Numbered from the stretch's first letter, positions 35,088 to 43,651 are shown. The stretch is DNA of 64,000 nucleotides from Candidatus Latescibacterota bacterium (GCA_022820485.1 JAJEFJ010000048.1:55889-119888), one strand, 5' to 3'. The notes: generated from the sequence alone by a model not told the origin. Numbers and translations are program-made.

Positions 35088-35375
35088 TCAATCGATGATT
35101 CTCGGAACCTTGAAGTAATCCTCTTGGCGCTGCGGGGCCGCGGCGACGATTTCGGCCGCGGCGGGAAAGGACGCTGCCTCGTCGCGGCGAAACGCGTTGG
35201 CGAGAGGCAGCACGTGGGCCGTTGGCTCTACGCCGGTGGTGTCTAGCTCGTTGAGCGTGTCCATGTAGCGCAAAATGCGGTTGAGTTCGCCAGCTAGCCT
35301 TTCTTCCTCTGCGGGCGAAAAGCGCAACCGCGCTAATTCGGCGACCCCGTGGACCTCTCCTATAGTAACCGCCAT
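35088..35375 (-). CDS. gatC: Aspartyl/glutamyl-tRNA amidotransferase subunit C (GatC)
   Basis: The small, 95-residue subunit that holds the GatA and GatB parts of the Asp/Glu-tRNA amidotransferase together. Typical sequence: VHGVAELARLRFSPAEEERL, then NRILRYMDTLNELDTTGVEP, the conserved TAHVLPLANAFRRDEA and the C-terminal EDYFKVPRII. It means the organism makes Gln-tRNA and/or Asn-tRNA by transamidation. gatA and gatB are not next to it, since pyrG follows. A repeat hairpin fills the gap to pyrG. Confidence 0.95.
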   Translation of the reverse strand: MAVTIGEVHGVAELARLRFSPAEEERLAGELNRILRYMDTLNELDTTGVEPTAHVLPLANAFRRDEAASFPAAAEIVAAAPQRQEDYFKVPRIID

Positions 35376-35483
35376 AGGTGAACTTTAAACTTAAAATAAA
35401 AAAAACGGGGCAGGCTGCGCCGACCCCTTCCACGTCGCAAAACAATGTTAAATATCACGCATCGCCAAAAGCAGCGCAAGGGC

Positions 35484-35512
35484 TTGTAGCGGGGCATTTC
35501 AATGCCTATACT
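35484..35512 (+). promoter_or_regulatory. Candidate sigma-70-type promoter of the DUF2203 gene
   Basis: TTGTAG (35484-35489) and TATACT (35507-35512) are 17 bases apart, a good fit to -35 and -10 boxes. The predicted transcript start lies about 35 bases before ATG 35555. It is on the strand opposite to gatC, which begins at 35375. Confidence 0.5.
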
Positions 35513-35554
35513 TTGCCGCATGACAAGCAAACAACGCTCATCCCGCAAAGTCCC

Positions 35555-36043
35555 ATGACGCGCAAGGCATTTACCATTGAAGAGGCCAACGCCAAGCTGC
35601 CTCAGCTAGACGACGCGCTCCAGCGCATAGAGGTCAAGAAGGGAGCCGTCCGCTACCACGATCAGCAGTTGCAAATTCTCGACGCGCTCTGGGGTCAAGC
35701 GGTCACCCGCAGCACCAATCCCGACCGCGACGCCTTCGACCAGCACCGTCGCCGCGTCAACGATCTAATCATCGACATCAAGCGCATCGTCGCCGAAGAA
35801 ATCATCGCCGAAGGCATCCGCTTCCCGGTCGGCGGCCTCGAACACGGCCTCCTCGACTTCCCCACCACCTACCAAGGTCGCTGGGTGCTGTTGTGCTGGC
35901 AGCGCGGCGAACCCCAAGTCGCCTACTGGCACGAACTGCACGCCGGGTACGCCGGTCGCCAGGAGATCACCGCCGAGCACGTCATTGCCATGGGCAAGGA
36001 AGACGATCCAGCCACGGTCGATGATTCGGCCCTAGACTTCTGA
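35555..36043 (+). CDS. DUF2203 family protein
   Basis: A protein of 162 residues, start at ATG 35555 (MTRKAFTIEEANAKLPQLDD). DUF2203 pattern: FTIEEANAKLPQL at the N-terminus, a long helical middle, and a C-terminal part with IRFPVGGLEHGLLDFPTTYQ, RWVLLCWQRGEPQVAYWHEL and HAGYAGRQEI. These last stretches are strongly conserved in the family, whose function is unknown. A promoter with matching -35 and -10 boxes is seen upstream. It lies between gatC (divergent) and smc (same strand, 150 bases downstream). Confidence 0.85.
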   Translation: MTRKAFTIEEANAKLPQLDDALQRIEVKKGAVRYHDQQLQILDALWGQAVTRSTNPDRDAFDQHRRRVNDLIIDIKRIVAEEIIAEGIRFPVGGLEHGLLDFPTTYQGRWVLLCWQRGEPQVAYWHELHAGYAGRQEITAEHVIAMGKEDDPATVDDSALDF

Positions 36044-36057
36044 GCGCGGCAAGTGCC

Positions 36058-36087
36058 TTGACAGCGTTTCTCGTTTTTAAGTACTTA
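36058..36087 (+). promoter_or_regulatory. Possible promoter upstream of smc
   Basis: A perfect -35 box TTGACA (36058-36063) is followed after 18 bases by TACTTA (36082-36087), a poor -10. AT-rich sequence TTTTTAAGTACTTAAAATGAA surrounds it. The start would be about 100 bases before the GTG of smc. Confidence 0.3.
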
Positions 36088-36196
36088 AAATGAATGGCTT
36101 TCCCCTGAGCCATTACCCGCTCCCCTAGCATCGCCCGCACCTCACCCTCTCCCCCAAGCGGAGCGCCCCTCCCCAGCGCCCGGCAGGAGCTAGACC

Positions 36197-39100
36197 GTGC
36201 GCCTCAATCAACTTGAGATTTTCGGTTTTAAGTCCTTCGCGCAAAAGATCGTCATTCCCTTTGAACCGGGCATCACCGCCATCGTCGGCCCCAACGGCTG
36301 TGGCAAGTCCAACGTAGTAGAAGCCATCCGCTGGGTCTTGGGCGAACAGCGCGCCGGCTCTTTCCGCAGCCAGCGCATGGAGGACGTGATCTTTGCTGGC
36401 ACTCGCCAGCGCAAGGCCCTCGGCATGGCCGAAGTCGCGCTGGCGATTGAAAACCGCGATAACGCGCTGCCCGTCGAATTCGCCGAGGTCGTGCTGACCC
36501 GGCGTCTTTTCCGCTCCGGCGAAAGCGATTATCTCCTCAACAAAATCCCCTGCCGCCTATTGGACATCAACAACCTGCTCATGGACACCGGCCTCGGCCA
36601 AGGCGCTTATGCGGTGATGGAGCAGGGCATGGTCGATGAAATCATCAGCGATAAGACCGAAAACCGCCGCCGCATTCTCGAAGAGGCCGCCGGCATCACC
36701 AAATACAAGGTTCAGCGGCGCTCCACGCGGAACCGCATAGAGGCCGCCCAAGCCGATCTGCAGCGGATTGAAGACATCATCGTCGAAGTCAAACGCCAAG
36801 TCGATTCTCTCGGCCGCCAAGTGGGCCGGGCGCGCCGCTACCGCGAAATCAAAGGGGAACTGGACCAACTCGACGTGCGCTTGGGTCGCCAGCGCTTCTT
36901 CGCCCTCAGCAACCAAATCTCTCCATTGCAAGACGAATTCACTGCACTCAGCAAGGCGGCCGAAGAAGGCTATACCCGCTTCACCAGCCGCGAGGCCGAG
37001 CTCGAAAAGGCGCGCCTCGCCCTGACCGAAGCCGAGAAGGCCATGCAGGAAGCGGGCCTTGAACTCAATCGCCGCATCGAGGCCATCCACGAGCGCGAAC
37101 AGCTCCTCGTAGCCGTGCGCGAGCGGCGCGAAGCCGCCGAACAAATCCGCGAACGCACGGCCCGCGAGCGCGCCGATTACAGCAGCCAGCTCGAAACCGT
37201 GCAGCAACAGCGCCGCGACAATACCGCGCACCTCGACCAAGCGCGTTCGACCTTTGTGCAAATAGAACGAGAACTGCAAGCCCACCAGCAGCACGCCGCC
37301 CAAGCCGAAGAGGAATACAACAGCTACCGAGCCGAGCTGGACCAACGCCAGCGCGGGCGCATGGAGCACCTGCGCCAAGGGGGCGAAATAAGCCGCGCAC
37401 TTGAGCGCCAACAGGCCGAGCGCGACGCACTCGACGAACGCGCACTTGCCATGCGCGGCGAAGAAGACGCAGCCACAGCCGAGCGCGACCAAGCCCTACA
37501 AGCGGCCGGTGAGGCCGAAGCCGCCCTCGCCGAAACTCGGCAGCAGCTATCCACCTGCCAACAACAGCGCGACGCGACCCTCGCCGCTCGCGACCAGACC
37601 GAGCAGGACCTCCGCGAACTCGGCACACAACGCGATGCGGCCCGGCGCGCCGCTGAGGCCAACCAAGCGCGGCTGCAAGTCCTCGAAAAAGTCCGCGCCG
37701 GCTACCAAGGCTATCAAAGCGGAGTCCGCACCTTGATGCTTGAATCGCCCCACGCGGCCCTCTTTCGCGGCGTACTTGGCGATCTAGTCGAAGTCAAAGA
37801 ACATGCGCGCGCGGTTGAGGTCGCTCTCGGCGAGGCGCTCCAAGCATTGATCGCCGATTCGGACAGCGGCTTGCTCAAAGGCATTGCCCATCTCCGAGAG
37901 CGTTCCGGGCGCGTCGGCATCCTCTCGCTAGAGGCTCCTCCTCGCACCCTCGGCCCGGTCTTGGACCCAGATCCCATACCCGGGCTACGCGGCCCGCTGC
38001 TGGATTACGTGCGGCCCGAAGCCTCCATCGCCCCCCTAATCGCCAGCCTCTTGCACAACACCTTTCTGGTCGAAGACCTACAAACCGCATTGGCCCTGAC
38101 GCGCCGCTACCCAGATGCCTACGTGCGCTGCGTCACACCCGATGGCGACGCCGTCGATCTCTTTGGCCTCGCGTCAGGCGGCCAGAGTCAAGCCGAGGAT
38201 TCAGGCGTCCTCGGCCGCGGGCGGGAAATCCGCACCTTGCGCTCGCTCGTCGCCCACCAAAAAGCTCGCTACGCAGCCCTCGGCCCCCGGCTCGACGCAC
38301 TCGCCGAGCAACTAGGCGCACTCACTCAACGCCTAGAGCATCTAGCCGCCGAGAGCGAAACTTGGCGCACCAAGGAGCGCGAGCAGGTCCACCAGCACCA
38401 GCGCGCCGGCGCTGATGCCGAGCGGCTCGCCGCACGTCTCAAGCAACTCCACGGCGAAAGCACCAGCTTGGCCAAGCGCTGCCAAGCCCTCGACCAAAGC
38501 ATCGCCGAGCAAGCTGAGCACCTGCGCCACAACGAAGCCGAGAGCACCCGCCTCAGCGAGGAAAGCAGTGCCTTGGAAGAGGACCTCAAACAGAGCGAAA
38601 CCCATCGGCGCGAGCGGCGCGAGGCACTGAGCACCCTCCAAGTGGAGCACGCCCGCACCGCCGAAATGGTCCAAGGGCTAGACCGAGACGCCACTCGCCT
38701 GAAAAACATCGACGAGAACCTGCACAATAATATCGAACGCCTAGCGGCTGAGGCGACCGAGGCCGAGCGCCAACAGGCCGATTGCAGTGCGCGCAGCACA
38801 GCCTTAACAGACGAACTCAAAGGACTGCATCAAGGCCGCGAGACCTTGGCGGCCGAGCAAGATCAGCGCCGTCAGCACTGGGCTGCGGCCAATACCCAAA
38901 ACCGCGAGTTGCAGGAAAACATCAGCCACTTGCAGCGGCAACTCAACGACCAGCGCGAGCACCGCACGAACCTCGAAGTGCGCATTTCCGAACTGAAGCT
39001 ACAGACCCAGCACATTCGCGAGCGCTTGCAGGAGGAGTATCAGTGCGATGTCGCGGCCCTAGGGCCGCTCAACGAAGCCATCGACGAGGAAGCTTCTCAA

Positions 39101-39760
39101 CAGCGCATTGACCAGTTGCGGCAGTCCCTACACCGCCTGGGTTCAGTCCACCTAGGCGTATTGGAAGAACACCAAGAACAAAAGGAGCGCTACGACTTTC
39201 TCCGCCAACAGCGCGACGATCTAGTGGTCGCCGCCGAGGATCTGAAGAAGACCCTCAGCCTGATCGACCGCACGGCGCGGCGGATGTTCCTCAAGTCTTT
39301 CGAGGAGATTCGCGAGACGTTCAAAGGGACCTTTGTCCGCTTCTTCCCCGGCGGCGAAGCCGACCTCTGCCTCGAGGAAAACGTCGATGCCCTAGAGGCC
39401 CACATCGACATCATCGCCCGTCCTCGTGGCAAACGCCTGCAAAACATTGCCCTGCTATCGGGTGGCGAGCGGGCGCTGACAGCCATCGCCCTGCTCTTTG
39501 CCATCTACCAAGTCAAGCCCAGCCCGTTTTGCATCCTCGATGAAGTCGATGCCCCGCTCGACGACGCCAACATCAACCGCTTCGTGCGCGTGCTCAAAGA
39601 ATTTGCCCGCGAGACACAATTCATCGTCGTGACGCACAACAAGATCACCATGGCGGAAGCCGACGCCTTGCACGGCGTCACTATGCCCGAAGAAGGGGTT
39701 TCTCAGCTCGTTTCAGTGCGGGTTGAGGGCGAGGAATTGGAAGCCGCAGCAGCGGGCTAG
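36197..39760 (+). CDS. smc: Chromosome segregation protein SMC
   Basis: A protein of 1187 residues beginning at GTG 36197, behind CAGGAG. The N-terminal head starts RLNQLEIFGFKSFAQKI and has Walker A VGPNGCGKSNVVEAI. The first coiled coil runs from about 170 to 500. A hinge follows around 510-650 (YQGYQSGVRTLMLESPHAAL, FRGVLGDLVEV), then a second coiled coil to about 1020. The C-terminal head has LSGGERALTAIALLFAIY (signature) and CILDEVDAPLDDANINRFV (Walker B). SMC forms a ring with ScpA and ScpB and loads at the origin to compact chromosomes. A terminator hairpin follows directly. No ScpA/B genes are nearby. Confidence 0.97.
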   Translation: MRLNQLEIFGFKSFAQKIVIPFEPGITAIVGPNGCGKSNVVEAIRWVLGEQRAGSFRSQRMEDVIFAGTRQRKALGMAEVALAIENRDNALPVEFAEVVLTRRLFRSGESDYLLNKIPCRLLDINNLLMDTGLGQGAYAVMEQGMVDEIISDKTENRRRILEEAAGITKYKVQRRSTRNRIEAAQADLQRIEDIIVEVKRQVDSLGRQVGRARRYREIKGELDQLDVRLGRQRFFALSNQISPLQDEFTALSKAAEEGYTRFTSREAELEKARLALTEAEKAMQEAGLELNRRIEAIHEREQLLVAVRERREAAEQIRERTARERADYSSQLETVQQQRRDNTAHLDQARSTFVQIERELQAHQQHAAQAEEEYNSYRAELDQRQRGRMEHLRQGGEISRALERQQAERDALDERALAMRGEEDAATAERDQALQAAGEAEAALAETRQQLSTCQQQRDATLAARDQTEQDLRELGTQRDAARRAAEANQARLQVLEKVRAGYQGYQSGVRTLMLESPHAALFRGVLGDLVEVKEHARAVEVALGEALQALIADSDSGLLKGIAHLRERSGRVGILSLEAPPRTLGPVLDPDPIPGLRGPLLDYVRPEASIAPLIASLLHNTFLVEDLQTALALTRRYPDAYVRCVTPDGDAVDLFGLASGGQSQAEDSGVLGRGREIRTLRSLVAHQKARYAALGPRLDALAEQLGALTQRLEHLAAESETWRTKEREQVHQHQRAGADAERLAARLKQLHGESTSLAKRCQALDQSIAEQAEHLRHNEAESTRLSEESSALEEDLKQSETHRRERREALSTLQVEHARTAEMVQGLDRDATRLKNIDENLHNNIERLAAEATEAERQQADCSARSTALTDELKGLHQGRETLAAEQDQRRQHWAAANTQNRELQENISHLQRQLNDQREHRTNLEVRISELKLQTQHIRERLQEEYQCDVAALGPLNEAIDEEASQQRIDQLRQSLHRLGSVHLGVLEEHQEQKERYDFLRQQRDDLVVAAEDLKKTLSLIDRTARRMFLKSFEEIRETFKGTFVRFFPGGEADLCLEENVDALEAHIDIIARPRGKRLQNIALLSGGERALTAIALLFAIYQVKPSPFCILDEVDAPLDDANINRFVRVLKEFARETQFIVVTHNKITMAEADALHGVTMPEEGVSQLVSVRVEGEELEAAAAG

Positions 39761-39777
39761 CCAGGTGGGAGCGCACC

Positions 39778-39817
39778 GCCAAAAAAGGGGCCTCGGCCGA
39801 GGCTCCCCTTTTTTGGC
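39778..39817. terminator. Bidirectional intrinsic terminator between smc and pyrE
   Basis: GCCAAAAAAGGGG and CCTCGG pair with CCGAGG, CT (bulge) and CCCCTTTTTTGGC. The structure is followed by T-runs in one direction and A-runs in the other, so it can terminate both convergent genes: smc (ends 39760) and pyrE (stop at 39829). Confidence 0.85.
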
Positions 39818-39828
39818 CATGAACGGTT

Positions 39829-40344
39829 TCACTTCAGTTCGCTCATCCGAAATAAAGCGTGGAGTTCAATGCCTGCTCGGGCGAGGCTCTCGGTGCCACC
39901 GGATTCGCGGTCAATCACGCAGATGGCCTGTGAAACCTCTGCGCCGAGATTGCGCAGACCTTGGGCGGAAAGAGCAATTTGTCCACCGGACGTGACGACA
40001 TCTTCAACAATCAGCAGATTTTTGCCAGCAATGTCGGGGCCTTCGGCGAGTTTGCACGTGCCGTATTCCTTGGCTTTTTTGCGCACGAAGCACGTGGGCA
40101 GTCCCGAAAGCTGAGCGAGCATGGTGGCGATGGGCACCCCACCGAGTTCAAGACCGGCGAGAATGTCTGTGCCGTCGGGGATTAAGGGCTGGAGGTGGGT
40201 AGCGAGTACGCGGAGGAGTTCGGGATGGGTTTCAAACTGATATTTGTCGAAATACTCTGTGGCCGTCGCGCCTGAGCGCAAAGTAAATTGCCCGCGCAGG
40301 TGAGCGGTCTGATAGATGCGGTGAGCAAGTTCAAGTCGGGTCAT
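39829..40344 (-). CDS. pyrE: Orotate phosphoribosyltransferase PyrE
   Basis: Adds the ribose-phosphate to orotate in UMP synthesis. The start is ATG 40344 (MTRLELAHRIYQTAHLRGQF), not the longer frame from 40587, which runs over rfbC. The protein has 171 residues, on the short side for the family (about 180-215). Motifs: GATATEYFDKYQFETHPELL (substrate end), GLELGGVPIATMLAQLSGLP, FVRKKAKEYGTCKLAEGP, and the PRPP loop NLLIVEDVVTSGGQIALSAQ. It ends at the shared terminator with smc and lies 43 bases after rfbC. Confidence 0.92.
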   Translation of the reverse strand: MTRLELAHRIYQTAHLRGQFTLRSGATATEYFDKYQFETHPELLRVLATHLQPLIPDGTDILAGLELGGVPIATMLAQLSGLPTCFVRKKAKEYGTCKLAEGPDIAGKNLLIVEDVVTSGGQIALSAQGLRNLGAEVSQAICVIDRESGGTESLARAGIELHALFRMSELK

Positions 40345-40387
40345 AGCACAGCCTATTTCAAAAGAAGTTTTGGTTTTGAGATAAGTA

Positions 40388-40930
40388 CTAGTTGGGCAGA
40401 TCCTCAGCGGGAATATCCCGCAACCGCGGGTTGTTTTGGTCTCGCGGCGAGAGAATCGGCACCCCCTCAATGCCCCAGTCCAACCCCACATCGGGATCGT
40501 CCCAAGCCACGCCCCACTCGTCCGTGCCATCGTAGTAGGAATCGACCAAATAGAAAAGCATCGCGTCGGTGACGGCGTAAAAGCCATGCGCTACCCCCGC
40601 CGGAATAAAGACACCCCGCAATAGCTCTTGGTCTAATTCGATGACCTGCCCCTGCCCGCGCGTCGGCGAACTGCGGCGCAGATCGAGCAGCCCGACGCGC
40701 AGCGCACCCAGGCCGCAGTGCCAGTAGTCAACTTGGCGGTGGTGATAGTGCAAGCCGCGCAGCACCCCCTGTTGCGACTCCGAGCGGCTCCACTGCAAGG
40801 CGTCCCAGCCGCGCTGGGGAAACCACTCCTTGCGGTACACCTCGGTAAAGCGACCCCGCTCGTCGCCGTGCGACTGTAGCTCGGCGATATAGACGCCTTC
40901 AATGGCCGGAGAGGGGCGAATCTGGGCCAT
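40388..40930 (-). CDS. rfbC: dTDP-4-dehydrorhamnose 3,5-epimerase-like protein
   Basis: A protein of 180 residues from ATG 40930, one base after the SEC-C gene stop. It is an RmlC-type cupin: SHGDERGRFTEVYRKEWFPQ, the substrate stretch QWSRSESQQGVLRGLHYH with the catalytic His, WHCGLGALRVGLLDLRRSSP and GVFIPAGVAHGFYAVTDAML, then the DSYYDGTDEWGVAWDDPDV region. The enzyme epimerises dTDP-4-keto-6-deoxyglucose at C3/C5 on the way to L-rhamnose or related sugars. The dehydratase rfbB lies 20 kb away at 60754; rfbA and rfbD are not seen. Substrate specificity could differ. Confidence 0.85.
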   Translation of the reverse strand: MAQIRPSPAIEGVYIAELQSHGDERGRFTEVYRKEWFPQRGWDALQWSRSESQQGVLRGLHYHHRQVDYWHCGLGALRVGLLDLRRSSPTRGQGQVIELDQELLRGVFIPAGVAHGFYAVTDAMLFYLVDSYYDGTDEWGVAWDDPDVGLDWGIEGVPILSPRDQNNPRLRDIPAEDLPN

Positions 40931-40931
40931 C

Positions 40932-41549
40932 TCAAGCGGCCTTGCCGCAGCATCTTTTGAACTTTTTGCCGCTGCCGCAGGGACACGGATCGTTGCGGCC
41001 GACCTTGGGGGTTTCGCGGCGGAAGGTCTCCACCTTGTTGGGAAAGAGCCGACCTCCGTCCAGCGCATCGGCCGGTTTTTCGCCTTCTAGCGCGGGGCGC
41101 GGCGTCTGCAACCACTCCTCGTGCAATTCCCGCATGGCCTCGCTCATCTCCGCTTCGCCCAGCTCGCCATCGAACCCGCGCTCTTGGCAAAAGGCACTAA
41201 AATCGGCCAGCAAGGCTCCCTGGGGCGAGCGCAGCATTTGCTCGACCTGCTGCACGTCAACTCCGGGCGGCAGGGCTTGCTGGAGTTCAGCCAAGTCCAA
41301 CTCCTCCACTGCGGCAGGTTCTTCATCGTCTGTATCCGCAGCGGGGGCGGGTGCCACCGCCGCGGCGATTTCGGCCAGTACTTGGCCCATTTCGCTGCGA
41401 TCGGCCTCAGCCGCCGTCGGCAGCACTTGATCGAGGATCCAATCTACCTCTTCGCCGTCTTCCAACAGCTCGACTATTTCTTCAGCCGAGAATTTTTCTG
41501 CCCCCTTGACTTGGCACAAGGCCTCCAAGCGCGTGGCCAATTCTTGCAC
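40932..41549 (-). CDS. SEC-C zinc-motif protein
   Basis: A protein of 205 residues starting at GTG 41549, behind GGAG. The last 25 residues form a SEC-C metal-binding motif, [20 protein letters not shown] (CxC-x8-CC), as at the end of SecA and in YecA/UPF0149 proteins. The preceding part is acidic and helical ([31 protein letters not shown]), resembling small proteins that join protein-export or protein-quality tasks. No further family is recognised. Its start region and that of the ECF sigma gene share the divergent gap 41550-41812. The next gene (rfbC) follows within one base. Confidence 0.75.
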   Translation of the reverse strand: MQELATRLEALCQVKGAEKFSAEEIVELLEDGEEVDWILDQVLPTAAEADRSEMGQVLAEIAAAVAPAPAADTDDEEPAAVEELDLAELQQALPPGVDVQQVEQMLRSPQGALLADFSAFCQERGFDGELGEAEMSEAMRELHEEWLQTPRPALEGEKPADALDGGRLFPNKVETFRRETPKVGRNDPCPCGSGKKFKRCCGKAA

Positions 41550-41635
41550 GAAAGCACTCCATTTTTAGCAATTACGCGGGTGAATTTACCGGTGCGAAAT
41601 CTACCGCTTGCCCCTGTACCTGTCAAAATACGCGC

Positions 41636-41667
41636 CTCAGAAATCTGAGGATATTCAGATTTCTGAG
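41636..41667. promoter_or_regulatory. Perfect inverted repeat upstream of the sigma-54-like promoter
   Basis: CTCAGAAATCTGA (41636-41648) and TCAGATTTCTGAG (41655-41667) are perfect 13-bp arms with a 6-base centre. The centre is about 95 bases upstream of the -24 element at 41744, where sigma-54 activators bind enhancer sites. No T-run follows, so it is not a normal terminator. Confidence 0.6.
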
Positions 41668-41743
41668 TGCTGCATTCGGCTTTTTGGTGCCAATAACCCC
41701 TAAAAACGGGCAATAAGACGCGCATTTTCCCCTTAGTAAAGAA

Positions 41744-41759
41744 TGGCACGATTTTTGCT
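41744..41759 (+). promoter_or_regulatory. Sigma-54 -24/-12 promoter candidate of the ECF sigma gene
   Basis: TGGCACG followed by four bases and TTGCT matches the sigma-54 consensus TGGCACG-N4-TTGCW completely; the GG (41745) and GC (41757) are 12 bases apart as required. Transcription would start near 41770, about 43 bases before ATG 41813. Alternatively TGCTATATC could be a sigma-70 extended -10. Confidence 0.7.
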
Positions 41760-41812
41760 ATATCATAGCCAAGACGATAATCGCTTGAATTGTACCTGAA
41801 AGGAGCGCAACC

Positions 41813-42421
41813 ATGGTAGCGACAAATGAACTCACGGATAGGGAAATTTTGCTGCGGGCCGCCAAAGACCAAGGCCATCTCGGCGTACTGGTCAAACGCT
41901 ACCGCACTCCCCTATACAACTTTGTCTATCGCTTTGTCGGCGACAAGGAAACGGCCGAGGACATCGTCCAAGAGACCTTTCTCCGCTGCCTGCGCCACAG
42001 CCACCAGTACCCAGCCATCGAACAGGTTTCCACTTGGCTCTACACCATTGCCGGCAACCTAGCCAAGACCGAATTGCGCCGCCGCAAGCGCTGGCATTGG
42101 ATTCCCATCAGCCCCAGCGACGACGAACAGACCACAGCCTTTTACGAACCGGCCGCCAAAGATCCCCTCCCCGGCGAACAGGCCGACGGCAACCGCGTCA
42201 AATCCCTCGTCGTCGATGCCATCGAGGATCTGCCCACAGAATTTCGCGCCGCCGTGCTCCTCCGCGATATGAACGGGCTCTCGTACGAGGAAATCGCCAA
42301 GATCATCAACTGTCCCGTAGGCACGGTCAAGTCGCGCGTCAACCGAGGCCGCCTGCGGTTGCAAAAGACCTTGCGCGGGCTGGCCGAAGAAGTGATTGGA
42401 TCGCTCGCCGCTCCAGCCTAA
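41813..42421 (+). CDS. ECF-type RNA polymerase sigma factor
   Basis: A protein of 202 residues, start ATG 41813, behind AAAGGAGC. Region 2: RYRTPLYNFVYRFVGDKETA, EDIVQETFLRCLRHSHQY and WLYTIAGNLAKTELRRRKRW. Region 4: LPTEFRAAVLLRDMNGLSYE, EIAKIINCPVGTVKSRVNRG, RLRLQKTL. This places it in the RpoE/SigW-like extracytoplasmic-function group. The linker holds an acidic SPSDDEQTTAFYEP stretch. No anti-sigma factor gene is adjacent; instead an M42 aminopeptidase follows. The upstream region carries a sigma-54-type promoter and an inverted repeat, so it may be switched on by RpoN and an enhancer-binding protein. Confidence 0.92.
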   Translation: MVATNELTDREILLRAAKDQGHLGVLVKRYRTPLYNFVYRFVGDKETAEDIVQETFLRCLRHSHQYPAIEQVSTWLYTIAGNLAKTELRRRKRWHWIPISPSDDEQTTAFYEPAAKDPLPGEQADGNRVKSLVVDAIEDLPTEFRAAVLLRDMNGLSYEEIAKIINCPVGTVKSRVNRGRLRLQKTLRGLAEEVIGSLAAPA

Positions 42422-42463
42422 CCTCTTTGCCAGCTTTCCGTAGCGGCATTGTCATTGCCCCGC

Positions 42464-42509
42464 GGCGTGCTCCTAATTATTTTCGCTCATCTGCAATTAG
42501 GAGCACGCC
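42464..42509 (+). promoter_or_regulatory. Hairpin covering the ribosome site of the M42 gene
   Basis: GGCGTGCTCCTAATT (42464-42478) and AATTAGGAGCACGCC (42495-42509) form a perfect 15-bp stem with a 16-base loop. The 3' arm contains AGGAG, the probable Shine-Dalgarno, and ends at the base before ATG 42510. In the mRNA this would block ribosome binding, so the structure may act as a thermometer, a riboregulator or a switch opened by a protein or small RNA. A terminator role is unlikely because no T-run follows. Confidence 0.65.
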
Positions 42510-43565
42510 ATGACCATTGATACCCAACGCCTCTACGGCTTTGTCGAGCAACTGCTCGCCGCGCACGCACCCTCGGGAGTGGAATCCGCTATGGACGTCC
42601 TCGTCAACGAGATCGCCGCCCCCATCGGCGACGCCGTCTGGCAGGACGCGGCCGACAACATCATCATCCACATCAAGGGCCAAAGCCACGACCAGCCCGT
42701 AGCCGCCGTCGCCCACAAGGACGAGATCGCCCTCATCGTCAAGCGTATTGACTCCGACGGCAAAATCAGGGTTCAGCCCTTGGGCGGCTTGCACCCTTGG
42801 GCATTAGGTGAAAGCCCGGTAGAGATCATGGCGCAAGACAGCCTCTGCCCGGGCGTGCTCTCCACCGGTGCCAAACACGTCTCCACAGAAAGTCCAGCGG
42901 GACGGCTCAAAGACGGCCAACCACTCAAGTGGGAACAGATGTGGATTGAAACGAGGCTCGCAGCCGAAGAGCTAGCCCAACGCGGGATCCGCGCCGGCAC
43001 CCGGGTCGTCATCGCCGGCAAACACAAGACACTGTGGCGTCTGGGCGATTGCGTCTGCGGTTACAATCTCGATTGCCGCGCCGGCTTGGCGGCCATGCTC
43101 GAAGTGGGCCTGCACTTGCGGGAGAACCGACCGGCCCAAGACGTGTATCTCGTGGCCAGTTCCAGCGAGGAAATCGGCGGTCACGGCGCAATCTACGCGC
43201 TCGGGCGGCTGCCAGTTGACGCGGCCGTTGCCGTTGACATCGCGCCCGCAGCAGCCGAATACGGCACGGCCAACAGCGGCGACCCCATCATCGGCGTCCG
43301 GGACACTCGCGGCCTGTACGACGCGCGCATCATCGAGCGCTTTGACTCCTTGGCCACTGCCTGCGGGTTCAGCATCCAAACGGCCGTCCTCACTTCGTAC
43401 TCCAGCGATTCGTCAATTGCCAAAACATCCGGTGCCATTGCACGCGCTGCGCTTATTGGCTACCCTGGCGACAACACGCACGGGTACGAAATCTGCGCGT
43501 GGGACGGCATCGTCAACACGGCGCAGTTGCTTTTGGCTTATTTGGAAAATCCAGTAGTGGACTAA
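42510..43565 (+). CDS. M42 family metallopeptidase (deblocking aminopeptidase-like)
   Basis: A protein of 351 residues. M42 metal ligands are visible: VAAVAHKDEIAL (first His), CGYNLDCRAGLAAML (bridging Asp), ASSSEEIGGHGA (catalytic/metal Glu pair), AVAVDIAP (Asp) and the last His in PGDNTHGYEI. M42 enzymes form large tetrahedral particles that cleave N-terminal residues from peptides, using two zinc or cobalt ions; some members are cellulase-associated. Typical length is 340-360. It lies about 90 bases after the ECF sigma gene and probably shares its transcript, with its ribosome site hidden in a stem. Confidence 0.9.
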   Translation: MTIDTQRLYGFVEQLLAAHAPSGVESAMDVLVNEIAAPIGDAVWQDAADNIIIHIKGQSHDQPVAAVAHKDEIALIVKRIDSDGKIRVQPLGGLHPWALGESPVEIMAQDSLCPGVLSTGAKHVSTESPAGRLKDGQPLKWEQMWIETRLAAEELAQRGIRAGTRVVIAGKHKTLWRLGDCVCGYNLDCRAGLAAMLEVGLHLRENRPAQDVYLVASSSEEIGGHGAIYALGRLPVDAAVAVDIAPAAAEYGTANSGDPIIGVRDTRGLYDARIIERFDSLATACGFSIQTAVLTSYSSDSSIAKTSGAIARAALIGYPGDNTHGYEICAWDGIVNTAQLLLAYLENPVVD

Positions 43566-43578
43566 GGCCCCGAACAAC

Positions 43579-43608
43579 ATCTGCGTCTATCTGCGTCCAT
43601 CTGCGGAT
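43579..43608. repeat. ATCTGCGTCY triple repeat
   Basis: Three consecutive 10-bp units, ATCTGCGTCT, ATCTGCGTCC and ATCTGCGGAT, lie just after the M42 gene. A shortened copy (TTCTGCGTCCATCTGCAGAT) is at 16643-16662, where it cuts an SDR gene. Confidence 0.8.
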
Positions 43609-43651
43609 ACTCTACGCCGTGCGACCGTTGCATAGGGTTTTCGCGAACGCT

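Noticed and set aside
36557..37492. Minus-strand frame of 311 codons
   Set aside because: Antisense to smc; hydrophobic sequence is a by-product of coiled-coil codons read backwards.
40345..40587. N-terminal extension of the pyrE frame
   Set aside because: It lies over rfbC in another frame; PyrE begins naturally at ATG 40344.
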